Below are positions 32,812 through 41,067 of a stretch of DNA of 53,397 nucleotides, one piece after another. Position numbers and translations under genes: made by a program. Within the stretch, counting starts at the first letter, position 1, and each line of letters starts with the position of its first letter. The notes under the pieces were generated by a model, which was not told the DNA's origin, did not search any database, and saw only the letters and a program-made list of their open reading frames with translations. Source of the DNA: Faecalibacterium sp. UBA1762 (lineage in GTDB: Bacteria; Bacillota; Clostridia; Oscillospirales; Ruminococcaceae); contig DCHC01000009.1 in the NCBI GenBank assembly GCA_002314755.1, forward strand, positions 4,352 to 57,748, given 5' to 3'.

Positions 32812-34053
32812 TTATTGATATTGCAATATAATCTGGAAAACCCGACGGGAATCATTTTGATAAAATAAGACACTGTCGTTTACCAGAGAAAAAACATTTT
32901 CTGCGGCGTAAGCCTGAAGTAGGCTGAAATCTCCCCGATCCATCGCGGTAATTGCCTGTTGCCACACGGTTTCATCGGAAAAACACAGGCAGATATCCGC
33001 AGAATGATTTTGGGCAGACTGCAAAAAAATAGGCTGTAGCTGTTCCGGCTGCCATGTGTCGGTATAGTAGATATTATCTGTGTCGGCTATCCAGACTGTA
33101 TCAGATGTTTCCGGCCAGATGTCAGCATCCGGTGTGTGATCCAATGCAAGTTCAGCTCCGGTGATAAAAATGTATTCTCGGTGTAATAGATCGTTTCCGT
33201 CACCGTTAAAGCTGATACAGTCGGTATCAGACCAGGTTGGATCCATATAACACCAGTTTCCATCTATATTAGCAGCTAACCATGCGTGGCTTTCTTCTTT
33301 TGCTGTGCCGGAAACAAAGCTGCATTCAATACCGGCACCCATAAACAGATACTGTAACGCACGGGTATAACCCGCGCAGACAGAATGTCCGTCCAACAAT
33401 GCTGAGCGCAGCTGTTGTCCGTTGGAGGCAGTATCATCGTATTTTGTCATGTTACACAGCTGCTGCAGTAACCATTGTGCCTTTTTCTGTTGTGAAACAT
33501 TGCTTTGGTCAGAAAAAGCAATGTTCATCTGAGCTAACAGATCGCTACGTTTTGCTTCAAGAGCAAAGACGGTCTGCTCAATTTCCTTAACATTTTCATA
33601 ACCGGGCAAAAGAACAACTGTGGATGGGGCCTGTGGATCACCCACATATTTGGCGGAAAAGCTGGTAACCCAAAACAAATCCGGCCGGTCAGCGCACAAG
33701 GCTTGAAAAGCTGTTTCACAAATATCTTTCGTCACCGGTGTCAAAGCAAATTCTTCAGATAAAGAGGATATACCGTTATACATTTCAATATAGGTAATTT
33801 TTTGAGTATCGGATAACCCATCAAAATAGTAATGAGAATACTCGTGTCTTGCCGGTCCCGGTTGATCGGGTGATACTTTATCCGGTGACGGCTCCGAAAG
33901 TAACGGATCCTGGATATTTTGAGATAACGATCTGGAAATATAGGAAAAGCTGCCGTTGTCCGCATCATTGGCAAATAAAGCGAAAAGAAAAAAGTATAAA
34001 CCAAACAGTAAAAGCGCACTGACAAAAAAGAAACGGAAATAATGATTTTTCAT
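32812..34053 (-). CDS. Membrane-anchored transglutaminase-like protein
   Basis: A 413-residue protein with an N-terminal membrane segment (residues about 6-28) and an outside domain. The transglutaminase-like core shows the Cys-His-Asp triad in order: Cys in GHSVCAGYTRALQYL, His in ESHAWLAANIDG and Asp in CYMDPTWSD. Such domains in Firmicutes are thought to act as cell-surface cysteine proteases or cross-linking enzymes. Residues about 45-75 are Pro/Ser-rich. The ATG at 34053 has AGAGG upstream; the frame continues higher but crosses the mtnN terminator. The partner gene downstream is a metallophosphoesterase. Confidence 0.82.
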   Translation of the reverse strand: MKNHYFRFFFVSALLLFGLYFFLFALFANDADNGSFSYISRSLSQNIQDPLLSEPSPDKVSPDQPGPARHEYSHYYFDGLSDTQKITYIEMYNGISSLSEEFALTPVTKDICETAFQALCADRPDLFWVTSFSAKYVGDPQAPSTVVLLPGYENVKEIEQTVFALEAKRSDLLAQMNIAFSDQSNVSQQKKAQWLLQQLCNMTKYDDTASNGQQLRSALLDGHSVCAGYTRALQYLFMGAGIECSFVSGTAKEESHAWLAANIDGNWCYMDPTWSDTDCISFNGDGNDLLHREYIFITGAELALDHTPDADIWPETSDTVWIADTDNIYYTDTWQPEQLQPIFLQSAQNHSADICLCFSDETVWQQAITAMDRGDFSLLQAYAAENVFSLVNDSVLFYQNDSRRVFQIILQYQ

Positions 34054-34157
34054 GTCAAATGCACCTCTTTTTTGATTAAAAATAAAAAAGCATTGGCAAC
34101 AAAACACCTGAGGCTTGAGATACAAATAAATAAAAAGAGCAAAAACCGAAAAAATCC

Positions 34158-34200
34158 AAAAAGTTTTCCACCGGTTGTTAGATGTCGGTGGAAAACTTTT
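34158..34200 (-). terminator. Terminator of the cyclophilin-mtnN operon
   Basis: Minus-strand AAAAGTTTTCCACCG and CGGTGGAAAACTTTTT pair over 15 bp with a 12-base loop and trailing T residues. Confidence 0.85.
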
Positions 34201-34237
34201 CAGCAAAAGAGTAAAAATCGTCTTTTTATCGTGCTTA

Positions 34238-34921
34238 TTACAGAGCACGCAGAGTCTCTTCAATAATAGAAGCGGCAGTACGGCAGTAATCGCTGATATC
34301 AAAATGCTTAATAATAAGTTTATCCAGGGCGGCCTCATCGGCATTATCGCTCATGGTGCGGACAATCAAAAACGGAACATTATTTTTTTTGGCGACCTGC
34401 GCTACAGCAGCGCCCTCCATTTCAACACACATGGGGTTCCAACGAACGGTAATATCCTGCTTGCTTTCTTTGTCACAGATAAACTTTTCGCCGGTTGCAA
34501 TACGACCGCTTAACGCATGTACCCCCAAAGAGCTACATGCTTTTTGGGATGCACGCAACAAAACACTATCCGCCTTATAAATCTCAGCTTTCAGTCCGGT
34601 ATTTTCATAGGTCAGGTTATCAATGTCATGGTGAACAACCTCTTCGCCAAGAACGACATCGCCAATATCCAGCTCCGGACACAGGTTTCCGGCAATTCCA
34701 CTGAAAAGGATACGGTCTGCGCCGAAAACACTGATTAAAATCTGTGTTGCAGCGGCAGCATTTACCTTACCCATTCCGGCACAGCAAACTGTGACCTTTT
34801 TGCCTTGGTAATCGCCGGTAATAAAATCAACATCGGCGACACGGCGGCTGGAACAGTCGGACATATCTGCACACAAGTGCTTCACTTCATCGGGCAGAGC
34901 GCCTAATACACCGTAAATCAT
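34238..34921 (-). CDS. mtnN: 5'-methylthioadenosine/S-adenosylhomocysteine nucleosidase
   Basis: A 227-residue nucleosidase that cleaves adenine from methylthioadenosine and S-adenosylhomocysteine, feeding methionine salvage and the activated methyl cycle. The opening MIYGVLGALPDEV fits the family, CCAGMGKVNAAAATQ binds the ribose, and the adenine/ribose site is in CVEMEGAAVAQVA with the key Glu. The catalytic Asp is in RTMSDNADE. I start at 34921 by homology; an ATG at 34933 overlaps the cyclophilin stop and is a close alternative. It is co-transcribed with the cyclophilin gene. Confidence 0.92.
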   Translation of the reverse strand: MIYGVLGALPDEVKHLCADMSDCSSRRVADVDFITGDYQGKKVTVCCAGMGKVNAAAATQILISVFGADRILFSGIAGNLCPELDIGDVVLGEEVVHHDIDNLTYENTGLKAEIYKADSVLLRASQKACSSLGVHALSGRIATGEKFICDKESKQDITVRWNPMCVEMEGAAVAQVAKKNNVPFLIVRTMSDNADEAALDKLIIKHFDISDYCRTAASIIEETLRAL

Positions 34922-34932
34922 AGCAGTACCCA

Positions 34933-35415
34933 TTATTCATCCACAACAGTCATGCATTTGATTACTTGCGGGGTTTTGGGTTTATCGCGCATATCCGTGG
35001 GGGATTCGGCAATTGCGTCAACAACATCCAGACCCTCTATGACCTTACCGAAAGCAGCGTAACCGCCGTCCAGATGGGGGGCATCTGCGTGCATAATAAA
35101 GAACTGGCTTCCGGCGGAATCCGGCATCATGCTGCGGGCCATAGATAGCACACCGCGGGTGTGCTTCAGATCATTTTTTACACCGTTTTGGGCAAATTCA
35201 CCCTTGATCTGCCATCCAGGACCACCCATACCGGTGCCTGTGGGGTCTCCACCCTGAATCATAAAGCCGGGAATAACGCGGTGAAAAATAAGACCGTTGT
35301 AAAAACCCTGTCGAACCAGTTTTTCAAAGTTCTCACAGGTAATAGGGGCAACTTCGGGGTACAGCTCTGCCAGCATAACACCGCCGTTTTCCATCTCAAT
35401 ACGAATTTTAGTCAT
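34933..35415 (-). CDS. Peptidyl-prolyl cis-trans isomerase, cyclophilin type
   Basis: A 160-residue cytoplasmic cyclophilin that speeds proline isomerisation in folding proteins. The core is complete: FHRVIPGFMIQGGDPTGTG, SMARSMMPDSAGSQFFI and HLDGGYAAFGKVIEGLDVV. No signal peptide, so this is not the secreted PrsA-like class. Several upstream Met codons (35421, 35445) are possible; MTKIRIEMENG at 35415 matches the usual family start. The ribosome site is weak. It overlaps the mtnN reading frame region by one base if mtnN starts at 34933. Confidence 0.92.
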   Translation of the reverse strand: MTKIRIEMENGGVMLAELYPEVAPITCENFEKLVRQGFYNGLIFHRVIPGFMIQGGDPTGTGMGGPGWQIKGEFAQNGVKNDLKHTRGVLSMARSMMPDSAGSQFFIMHADAPHLDGGYAAFGKVIEGLDVVDAIAESPTDMRDKPKTPQVIKCMTVVDE

Positions 35416-35436
35416 AATCATTCTCGCTTTCTCATA

Positions 35437-35551
35437 AGTTTTCAACAGCAGCTACAACTAAAGCTTCAAAGTGCAGACAAGCTGTTTTTACAAAAGGTAT
35501 ACTTTCCGGTTTCCACATAAATGTTGATAACTATGTTGAAATTGTTGAAAT
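35437..35551. repeat. Cluster of DnaA-box-like TTWTCAACA elements
   Basis: GTTTTCAACA (35438-35447), TTTCCACA (35510-35517), inverted TGTTGATAA (35522-35530) and two TGTTGAAA copies near 35534 and 35543. They lie in the 500-base spacer between the divergent cyclophilin and GHL10 genes. No gene is seen in this spacer. Confidence 0.5.
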
Positions 35552-35695
35552 CTTAACCGTTATCGGCAGAAACAGGAGATTTAGAAAGTGGAAAACCTTT
35601 AAACTCTTTACAAAAATAAAAGTAAAAAATGTACAGACTGTTAAATTATGCGAAGAACGTCCGTTTTAGACCTGATACGCAAAATCAATTATTAT

Positions 35696-35750
35696 CAAAA
35701 GGTTGAAAAGTTTTTCACTGTAACAAGTATACATTGTTACCCACCTTTTG
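35696..35750. repeat. Nested inverted repeat in intergenic spacer
   Basis: An outer pair, CAAAAGGT (35696-35703) and ACCTTTTG (35743-35750), encloses an inner pair, GTAACAA (35720-35726) and TTGTTAC (35734-35740), around GTATACA. There is no T-run, so it may be a protein-binding site or a structured RNA rather than a terminator. Confidence 0.45.
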
Positions 35751-35804
35751 TAAAGACAACATATGATATTTTAGTCAAAAAGTCAAACAGTTTAGCCAGA
35801 AAGA

Positions 35805-35833
35805 TTGACGAGTTGCGTCGGTTCTGCTAAGAT
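35805..35833 (+). promoter_or_regulatory. Promoter of the GHL10 gene
   Basis: TTGACG (35805-35810), 17-base spacer, TAAGAT (35828-35833), about 85 bases before the ATG. Confidence 0.7.
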
Positions 35834-35919
35834 AAGAGTAACAAACAGGCGTTAGAAATCAGAAAAAAGATGGAAGAAAGCAGTACGGCTATTATTTCCG
35901 GAAAGGACGGAACAGGTTA

Positions 35920-37215
35920 ATGAAAAAAGGACTGATTTCCTTTGTAATTGTACTTTTCATACTGATTGTAATCTCTTTCTTTACACGAAGATTTACGCAG
36001 GATGCGAAAACACAGCAGGAAAGTCAGTCTGTTTCCGTCTGGAAAACACCGGAAGAACTACCTCAGCAAACGGAAAAGGAACCGGAGAAAAAGTTAGAGT
36101 ACACTGCAATGTGGATAAGCTATCTGGAATGGGAGAGTGTGGATTTCTCTTCTCAGGATAATTTTACTTTAGCTATTTCCGAGATGATAACAAATAGCGC
36201 AAGTCTGGGCGTAGACCGGATTATTGTTCAGGTAAGACCCTTTGGAGATGCATTGTATCAAAGTGAGATTTTTCCGGCTAGTCACTTGATTACAGGAAAA
36301 CAGGGAGATGTGCTGACATATGACCCTTTGCAGATTATGGTGACCGGCGCCCACGCAGCAGGATTAAAGATAGAAGCATGGGTAAATCCCTACCGTATTC
36401 AGCTGAATACAGAAAAACCTGCAGAGCTTGCCGACAATAACCCAGCGGTGCAATGGGCGGCCCGGGAAGAGACTGTAAGCTATGTGAAACAAGCGGCCGG
36501 TGGTTTATACTACAATCCGGGTGAACCAAAGGTTCAGCAGATGATTGTTGACGGTATTAAAGAGATAATAGCAAACTACGCAGTGGACGGAATTGTATTT
36601 GATGATTATTTTTATCCGTCTACCGAGCCGGAGTTTGACGAGGATACCTATGAAAAATATGGCGGAGAGCTTTCGTTGGAAGAATGGCGGCGTCAGAATG
36701 TCAATAGCTTAGTACAGTTGGTTTATGCCGCAATCAAAAAGCAAAATCCAGAGTGCAGCTTCGGAATAAGTCCGTCAGGCAATATTATGAACAATATGAC
36801 GCAGCAATACAGCGATGTTGTCACCTGGCTCAGCCAGTCCGGCTATGTGGATTATTTGGCGCCGCAGCTTTATTGGGGCTTTGATTACCGGACCAAGTCC
36901 GGTTCTGAGGCGTATGCTTTTGAAAATGTGCTGGAGGAATGGTTAAACCTGCCTCGCTTAGACGGGGTAAAGCTATATCCGGTGTTGGCTGCATACCGGA
37001 TCGGCGAGGGTGACGGCAGCAGTGTGCAAAGTACAGAATGGGAAACCGGTGATAATTTAGCCCGTATGGTAGAGTATCTACAGGAAAAGACAGCGGGCTT
37101 TTCCCTGTATCGGTACGATTTTTTGTACCGCAATACAAAATATGAGTCACTAGCAACAAAAGAGCTTGCGGCTTTGCAGCTGATCCTGGCTCGGACAGAG
37201 CATACAGTTGAATGA
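35920..37215 (+). CDS. Membrane-anchored glycoside hydrolase-like GHL10 (DUF187) protein
   Basis: A 431-residue protein with an uncleaved N-terminal anchor (residues about 4-23), a Gln/Glu/Lys-rich linker to residue 58, and a GHL10-type TIM barrel. The family features are AMWISYLEWESVDFS, IIVQVRPFGDALYQS, KIEAWVNPYRIQ, YNPGEPKVQQMIVDGI and GIVFDDYFYP, where the paired Asp residues are likely catalytic. Related proteins act on bacterial or extracellular polysaccharide; the substrate is not settled. The ATG is 11 bases after GGAACAGG. It has its own promoter and is followed 86 bases later by ptsP. Confidence 0.87.
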   Translation: MKKGLISFVIVLFILIVISFFTRRFTQDAKTQQESQSVSVWKTPEELPQQTEKEPEKKLEYTAMWISYLEWESVDFSSQDNFTLAISEMITNSASLGVDRIIVQVRPFGDALYQSEIFPASHLITGKQGDVLTYDPLQIMVTGAHAAGLKIEAWVNPYRIQLNTEKPAELADNNPAVQWAAREETVSYVKQAAGGLYYNPGEPKVQQMIVDGIKEIIANYAVDGIVFDDYFYPSTEPEFDEDTYEKYGGELSLEEWRRQNVNSLVQLVYAAIKKQNPECSFGISPSGNIMNNMTQQYSDVVTWLSQSGYVDYLAPQLYWGFDYRTKSGSEAYAFENVLEEWLNLPRLDGVKLYPVLAAYRIGEGDGSSVQSTEWETGDNLARMVEYLQEKTAGFSLYRYDFLYRNTKYESLATKELAALQLILARTEHTVE

Positions 37216-37301
37216 TTTGATCGGTAAACCGTTGAAAAGATTAGAGATAAAGTAAAGTATAACTTAGGAAGTAAATGAACCCCGAAAGGAGTATAAAACC
37301 A

Positions 37302-38930
37302 ATGCTTTACTATACCGCAACAGTAGTATCTCCCGGTATTACCGTCGGGCCGGTTAAGGTGCTGCGGCGAGAAAATAATACACTGCGAAGAGTGTTGGAA
37401 ACACCTGCTGTAGAACAGCGCTTGTTTGAGGCAGCATGTATTCTGGCGCAGGGTGAACTGGAAGCACTGATTCAACAGTGCACAGATAAAGACCAACAGG
37501 ATATCCTTACTTTTCAGCATGCAATTTTGGATGACGCCACCTTTTTGGATTTTGTGGCAGATGCGATACAGGGTCAGCAGGGCGCTTTGGGTGCAGTACA
37601 GCAGGCGTTGGTACATTTTTCCGGTGTAATGCGGCAGATAGATGACAGTTATTTTGCTGCCCGCGCAGCGGATATTGAGGATGTGGGGCATAGGTTATGC
37701 TCCCTTTTGGCTGGGGAACAGCATGATGGCCCGGTATTGGAGCAACCTACGATACTTGTTGGTGATGATCTGTATCCCAGTGATCTGGTACAAGTGGACC
37801 GCCATAATTTGCTGGGGATTGTACTTGCCGCGGGCAGCGCGCAAAGTCATGCAGCAATTATCGCCCGTACATTGGGTATTCCGGCAGTTATTTTAGCCGG
37901 AAATGAATTTTTGCAGCTGGCAGACGGCGCGGAGATGGCACTGGATGCCAACCACGGAGAATTCTATCTGTGGCCGGATGATGCCGTACGGGCAAGATTT
38001 TCTCACCAGATGCAGCAGGCTAGGCGACGCGCCAATCAGTTGGCAATGCATAAAGGCAAACCCTGCGTCACCAGGGACGGTGTACGGGTTAAATTATTGG
38101 CAAACTGCAGTAATCCGGAGGATGTCTCCGCAGCCAGAATGGCAGGGGCAGAGGGCGTCGGTCTGTTGCGAAGCGAATTTTTGTTTATTACGGATCATCT
38201 GCCGGATGAAGAGGAGCAGCTGCAATTTTACACGAGTTGTTTAGAGGCGGCGCAGGGTTTGCCGGTGACGATCCGAACCATTGACGCCGGCGCAGATAAA
38301 CGCGTGGCAGGTGTTAGTGCTGAAAATGAGGAAAACCCTGCGCTGGGGCTTCGGGGTATCCGTTTGGCATTGGCATATGAAAACCTGCTTAGCGCACAGC
38401 TGCGAGCTCTGATCCGTGCATCTGCTGCGGTGCCGGGAACACCGCTGCGTATTTTGTTGCCCATGATCACATTCCCGGAAGATATGGATAGGGTCAAAGC
38501 TATTTTACGGAACATTCAAGCTGAGCTCAAAGCCCAAAAAATACCCTACGCAAAAGATATTCCGCTTGGCGCAATGATAGAAACCCCTGCGGCTGCAGTC
38601 ATGAGCGATGTACTGGCCCAAAAATCGGACTTTTTCAGTATAGGGACCAACGATCTGACCCAATATATTCTTGCTGCGGACCGCACAAATATGGCGGTAG
38701 CTTCCTACTACCGTCCGGAGCATCATGCAGTACAAAGATTGATAGAATATACAGTCCGTAATGCGAAAAAAGCGAAAATCAGCTGCTGTGTCTGTGGCGA
38801 AAGTGCCGCAGACCCGGCACTTGCCTGCCGTTATGCTGCGATGGGAATAGAAAGTTTATCTATGGCGGCGGCTTCTTTGGGTGAAATCAAAGAGGTGTTG
38901 TGTAACACAGATGTATCCGTAAGCAGCTAA
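37302..38930 (+). CDS. ptsP: Phosphoenolpyruvate--protein phosphotransferase (PTS enzyme I)
   Basis: A 542-residue enzyme I, which passes phosphate from phosphoenolpyruvate to HPr at the head of the sugar phosphotransferase system. Residues about 25-140 form the HPr-binding helical domain. The phosphorylated His is His183 in AAGSAQSHAAIIARTLGIP, where most enzymes have GGRTSH, so the loop differs but the His remains. The PEP domain shows GVGLLRSEFLF, IRTIDAGADKR, NPALGLRGIR, SIGTNDLTQYILAADR and the active-site Cys in CCVCGESAADP. It is somewhat shorter than usual (about 570). No HPr gene is beside it. The ATG at 37275 is a possible longer start. Confidence 0.92.
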   Translation: MLYYTATVVSPGITVGPVKVLRRENNTLRRVLETPAVEQRLFEAACILAQGELEALIQQCTDKDQQDILTFQHAILDDATFLDFVADAIQGQQGALGAVQQALVHFSGVMRQIDDSYFAARAADIEDVGHRLCSLLAGEQHDGPVLEQPTILVGDDLYPSDLVQVDRHNLLGIVLAAGSAQSHAAIIARTLGIPAVILAGNEFLQLADGAEMALDANHGEFYLWPDDAVRARFSHQMQQARRRANQLAMHKGKPCVTRDGVRVKLLANCSNPEDVSAARMAGAEGVGLLRSEFLFITDHLPDEEEQLQFYTSCLEAAQGLPVTIRTIDAGADKRVAGVSAENEENPALGLRGIRLALAYENLLSAQLRALIRASAAVPGTPLRILLPMITFPEDMDRVKAILRNIQAELKAQKIPYAKDIPLGAMIETPAAAVMSDVLAQKSDFFSIGTNDLTQYILAADRTNMAVASYYRPEHHAVQRLIEYTVRNAKKAKISCCVCGESAADPALACRYAAMGIESLSMAAASLGEIKEVLCNTDVSVSS

Positions 38931-38945
38931 AAGTTGCAATAACAG

Positions 38946-38977
38946 AAAAAAACCTCACCGACAGGATGAGGTTTTTT
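38946..38977 (+). terminator. Terminator of ptsP
   Basis: AAAAAACCTCA and TGAGGTTTTTT pair around a short loop, 16 bases after the stop. Confidence 0.85.
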
Positions 38978-39005
38978 CTGTAAAAGAACTGCAAAAAATC
39001 GTAGG

Positions 39006-39043
39006 GAAAAAATCCCCGGCATCTATTGCCTGCAGGTGCCGAG
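39006..39043 (-). terminator. Terminator of the NahK-like gene
   Basis: Minus-strand CTCGGCA and TGCCGGG pair around a loop that contains CCTGCAGG, followed by GATTTTTT. Confidence 0.75.
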
Positions 39044-39053
39044 AATAAAAAGG

Positions 39054-40154
39054 TTATGAGTATTTTTTTACAATGACAGCCATCTTATCCCAATCTCGTT
39101 CCATATCCTCCACCAGCTTAAACTGGGTGTGGCAGCGATCCAGGTTGTGCTCAGGGTAGGCGGTGCGGAAATAGTGGTCGCCGTCCAGATAGTCAGTCAA
39201 AAAGCGGATACCGCATTCAAGGGTCATCAGTCGGGCGCCCCAGGGCAAGGTCTCTTTTTCAAAATCGGTCAAGGCATCACCGGCGGCCTTCAAAAAGCCT
39301 TCGGTATAAGTCTCAAACAGAGAAAGACTGAAATTGACCTTAGTCAGATCTTTTTCGTCTTCCTTGCAGTCGTTGGCACCAAAACGGATGGAATCGCCGT
39401 AATCATTTGCGGCAAGACCGGGCATGACGGTATCCAGATCGATGATACAGATACCCTTTCGAGTGGTTTTATCCATTAGAATATTATTCAGTTTGGTATC
39501 ATTATGGGTAACGCGTAGGGGCAGCTTTCCCTCTGCAAGCCAATTTACCATGCGAGAGCAATCTTCCTTGCGGGCACGGACAAAGGCAATCTCTTTTGTT
39601 ACACCGACGGCACGGCCGGCAGCATCGGCTGCAACGGCTTTTTCAAAGTTTTGATACCGGTTGGCAGTATCGTGGAACCGGGCGATTGCCTCATGCAGGG
39701 TTGCGGCGGGATAATCAGCCAGCTGCTTTTGAAAATTGCCGAAAGCATAGGCGCTTTCGTAAAAATCGGCGGGGTTTTCCACCCGCTGCAGGCAAACGGT
39801 ATCTTCAACAAAGGTGTACACACGCCATGCACCGCCGTTGGTATCGGCATAGTAACTTTTGCCATCAGTGGTAGGTACAACATTCATGGTCTCACGTTCC
39901 GGGTTGCCGCCAGCGGCAATGATCTGCTTGCGCAGATAAGCAGTCACACGGCAAATGTTATCCATCAGACCTTCCGGGTCGGTAAAGGTGTTGGTATTGA
40001 TTCGCTGTAAAATAAAACGGGTACCGTTTTCCATTACGGCGCAAAAGGTGTCATTGATATGACCCTCACCATAGCGCTCACAGCTTTTTACTTTATCGGG
40101 CCAGTTCCAGGCAGCCAATGCTTCTGCAACCATTTCTTCTGTTTTTTTCAGCAT
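39054..40154 (-). CDS. nahK: N-acetylhexosamine 1-kinase-like protein (NahK type)
   Basis: A 366-residue kinase of the aminoglycoside phosphotransferase fold. It matches Bifidobacterium NahK closely in memory: RYGEGHINDTFC, GGAWRVYTFVEDTV, FHDTANRYQNFEKAV, the catalytic loop LRVTHNDTKLNNILMD, then CIIDLDTVMPG and YGDSIRFGAND, and the late segment LTMECG-like LMTLECGIRFLTDYL. NahK phosphorylates GlcNAc and GalNAc at C1 for mucin and milk-glycan use. No lacto-N-biose phosphorylase or UDP-sugar enzymes lie beside it. An extended -10 (TGC-TATACT) lies upstream. Substrate is inferred from similarity. Confidence 0.85.
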   Translation of the reverse strand: MLKKTEEMVAEALAAWNWPDKVKSCERYGEGHINDTFCAVMENGTRFILQRINTNTFTDPEGLMDNICRVTAYLRKQIIAAGGNPERETMNVVPTTDGKSYYADTNGGAWRVYTFVEDTVCLQRVENPADFYESAYAFGNFQKQLADYPAATLHEAIARFHDTANRYQNFEKAVAADAAGRAVGVTKEIAFVRARKEDCSRMVNWLAEGKLPLRVTHNDTKLNNILMDKTTRKGICIIDLDTVMPGLAANDYGDSIRFGANDCKEDEKDLTKVNFSLSLFETYTEGFLKAAGDALTDFEKETLPWGARLMTLECGIRFLTDYLDGDHYFRTAYPEHNLDRCHTQFKLVEDMERDWDKMAVIVKKYS

Positions 40155-40267
40155 AATACAGTTCTCCCCTTTTTCAAATTCATGGGTAATGCAATATTAA
40201 GTATAGCAGAACATTCGCAAAATAAAAGTCGGTACTTTTATCCGATTTTCTCTTTTTATTGTCATAA

Positions 40268-40816
40268 TTACTCTTTTACAAGGTATGCGCCAAAATAGGT
40301 CACAGTATTGACACCGTTGATATAGTTCATACCGCAGACCTTAGCCAGCTGAGAAACATTGATTCCGTAGGTCTCCAGCGAAGACATGGATTTCTCAGGG
40401 TGACGGCAGGGCTCGTTTGTAATTTTAGCGCATTTTTCACACATGCGACAGCCGCCGGCGCCTAAATGCATCCGGTCTGTCATAGGCAACCCGGCAAGCA
40501 GAGTTGTAATGGTGCACGCGAGTTGGTTATGCAGTTTACCAGCCTCCTGCATGCCCTCAAAATCGAAGCTGTCCTCCAAAGGATAGACGGTTTGATAGAT
40601 AACAGCATAATCAAAGCTTTTGGCACGGGCAATCAGCTGCTCGATGGGCCCTTCCTCCGGCGGACAACGCCAGTTGCGACCGTAATTGCCGCAGCTGTTT
40701 GCCTCGCAATAGGTGCGAAAAATCGGGTCAAAGGGAATTTTATCGACGGTCAAAAGCTCGGCACGGTTGGGGTTCAATTCACGAATTGTATGCAGTACCT
40801 GTTCGGAAATATCCAT
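40268..40816 (-). CDS. DUF2284 family metal-binding protein
   Basis: A 182-residue cysteine-rich protein of the DUF2284 family (predicted metal-binding). The signature cysteines are in CEANSCGNYGRNWRCPP at residues about 37-53 and in GCRMCEKCAKITNEPCRHP near residue 127. The spacing suggests one or two iron-sulfur or zinc centres. A C-terminal strand-rich part, KVCGMNYINGVNTVTYFGA, is also conserved. Function is not known; relatives are common in anaerobes. AAAGGAGGATC before the ATG is a near-perfect ribosome site. It is monocistronic and divergent from the YhfC-like gene. Confidence 0.85.
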   Translation of the reverse strand: MDISEQVLHTIRELNPNRAELLTVDKIPFDPIFRTYCEANSCGNYGRNWRCPPEEGPIEQLIARAKSFDYAVIYQTVYPLEDSFDFEGMQEAGKLHNQLACTITTLLAGLPMTDRMHLGAGGCRMCEKCAKITNEPCRHPEKSMSSLETYGINVSQLAKVCGMNYINGVNTVTYFGAYLVKE

Positions 40817-40987
40817 TTGCGATCCTCCTTTTTAGCACAGTAAACTGTACGATAGGTCCGGTGTTCCGGGTACGTTAGAAAACGTTATATCAGTCAACAC
40901 GCTTGTCAGGGACATTATACAGGATACAAATATGAAAAACAAGAGACTGAAAGATAACGCGAAAAACTTTTGTTTTTATTTAAAATA

Positions 40988-40996
40988 TGATATAAT
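40988..40996 (+). promoter_or_regulatory. Extended -10 promoter of the YhfC-like gene
   Basis: TGA-TATAAT with a poor -35 region (TTTTGT at 40968-40973, 17-base spacer). Confidence 0.5.
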
Positions 40997-41067
40997 CAAA
41001 ACAGCGTTAAAAACGGGAACGACCCCGATAAAATGTAAAAAATAATACATACGGAGAGGTACATGAG

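Noticed and set aside
36885..37691. Long minus-strand open frame across the GHL10/ptsP junction
   Set aside because: It is antisense to two well-supported genes and its translation has no recognisable motif.
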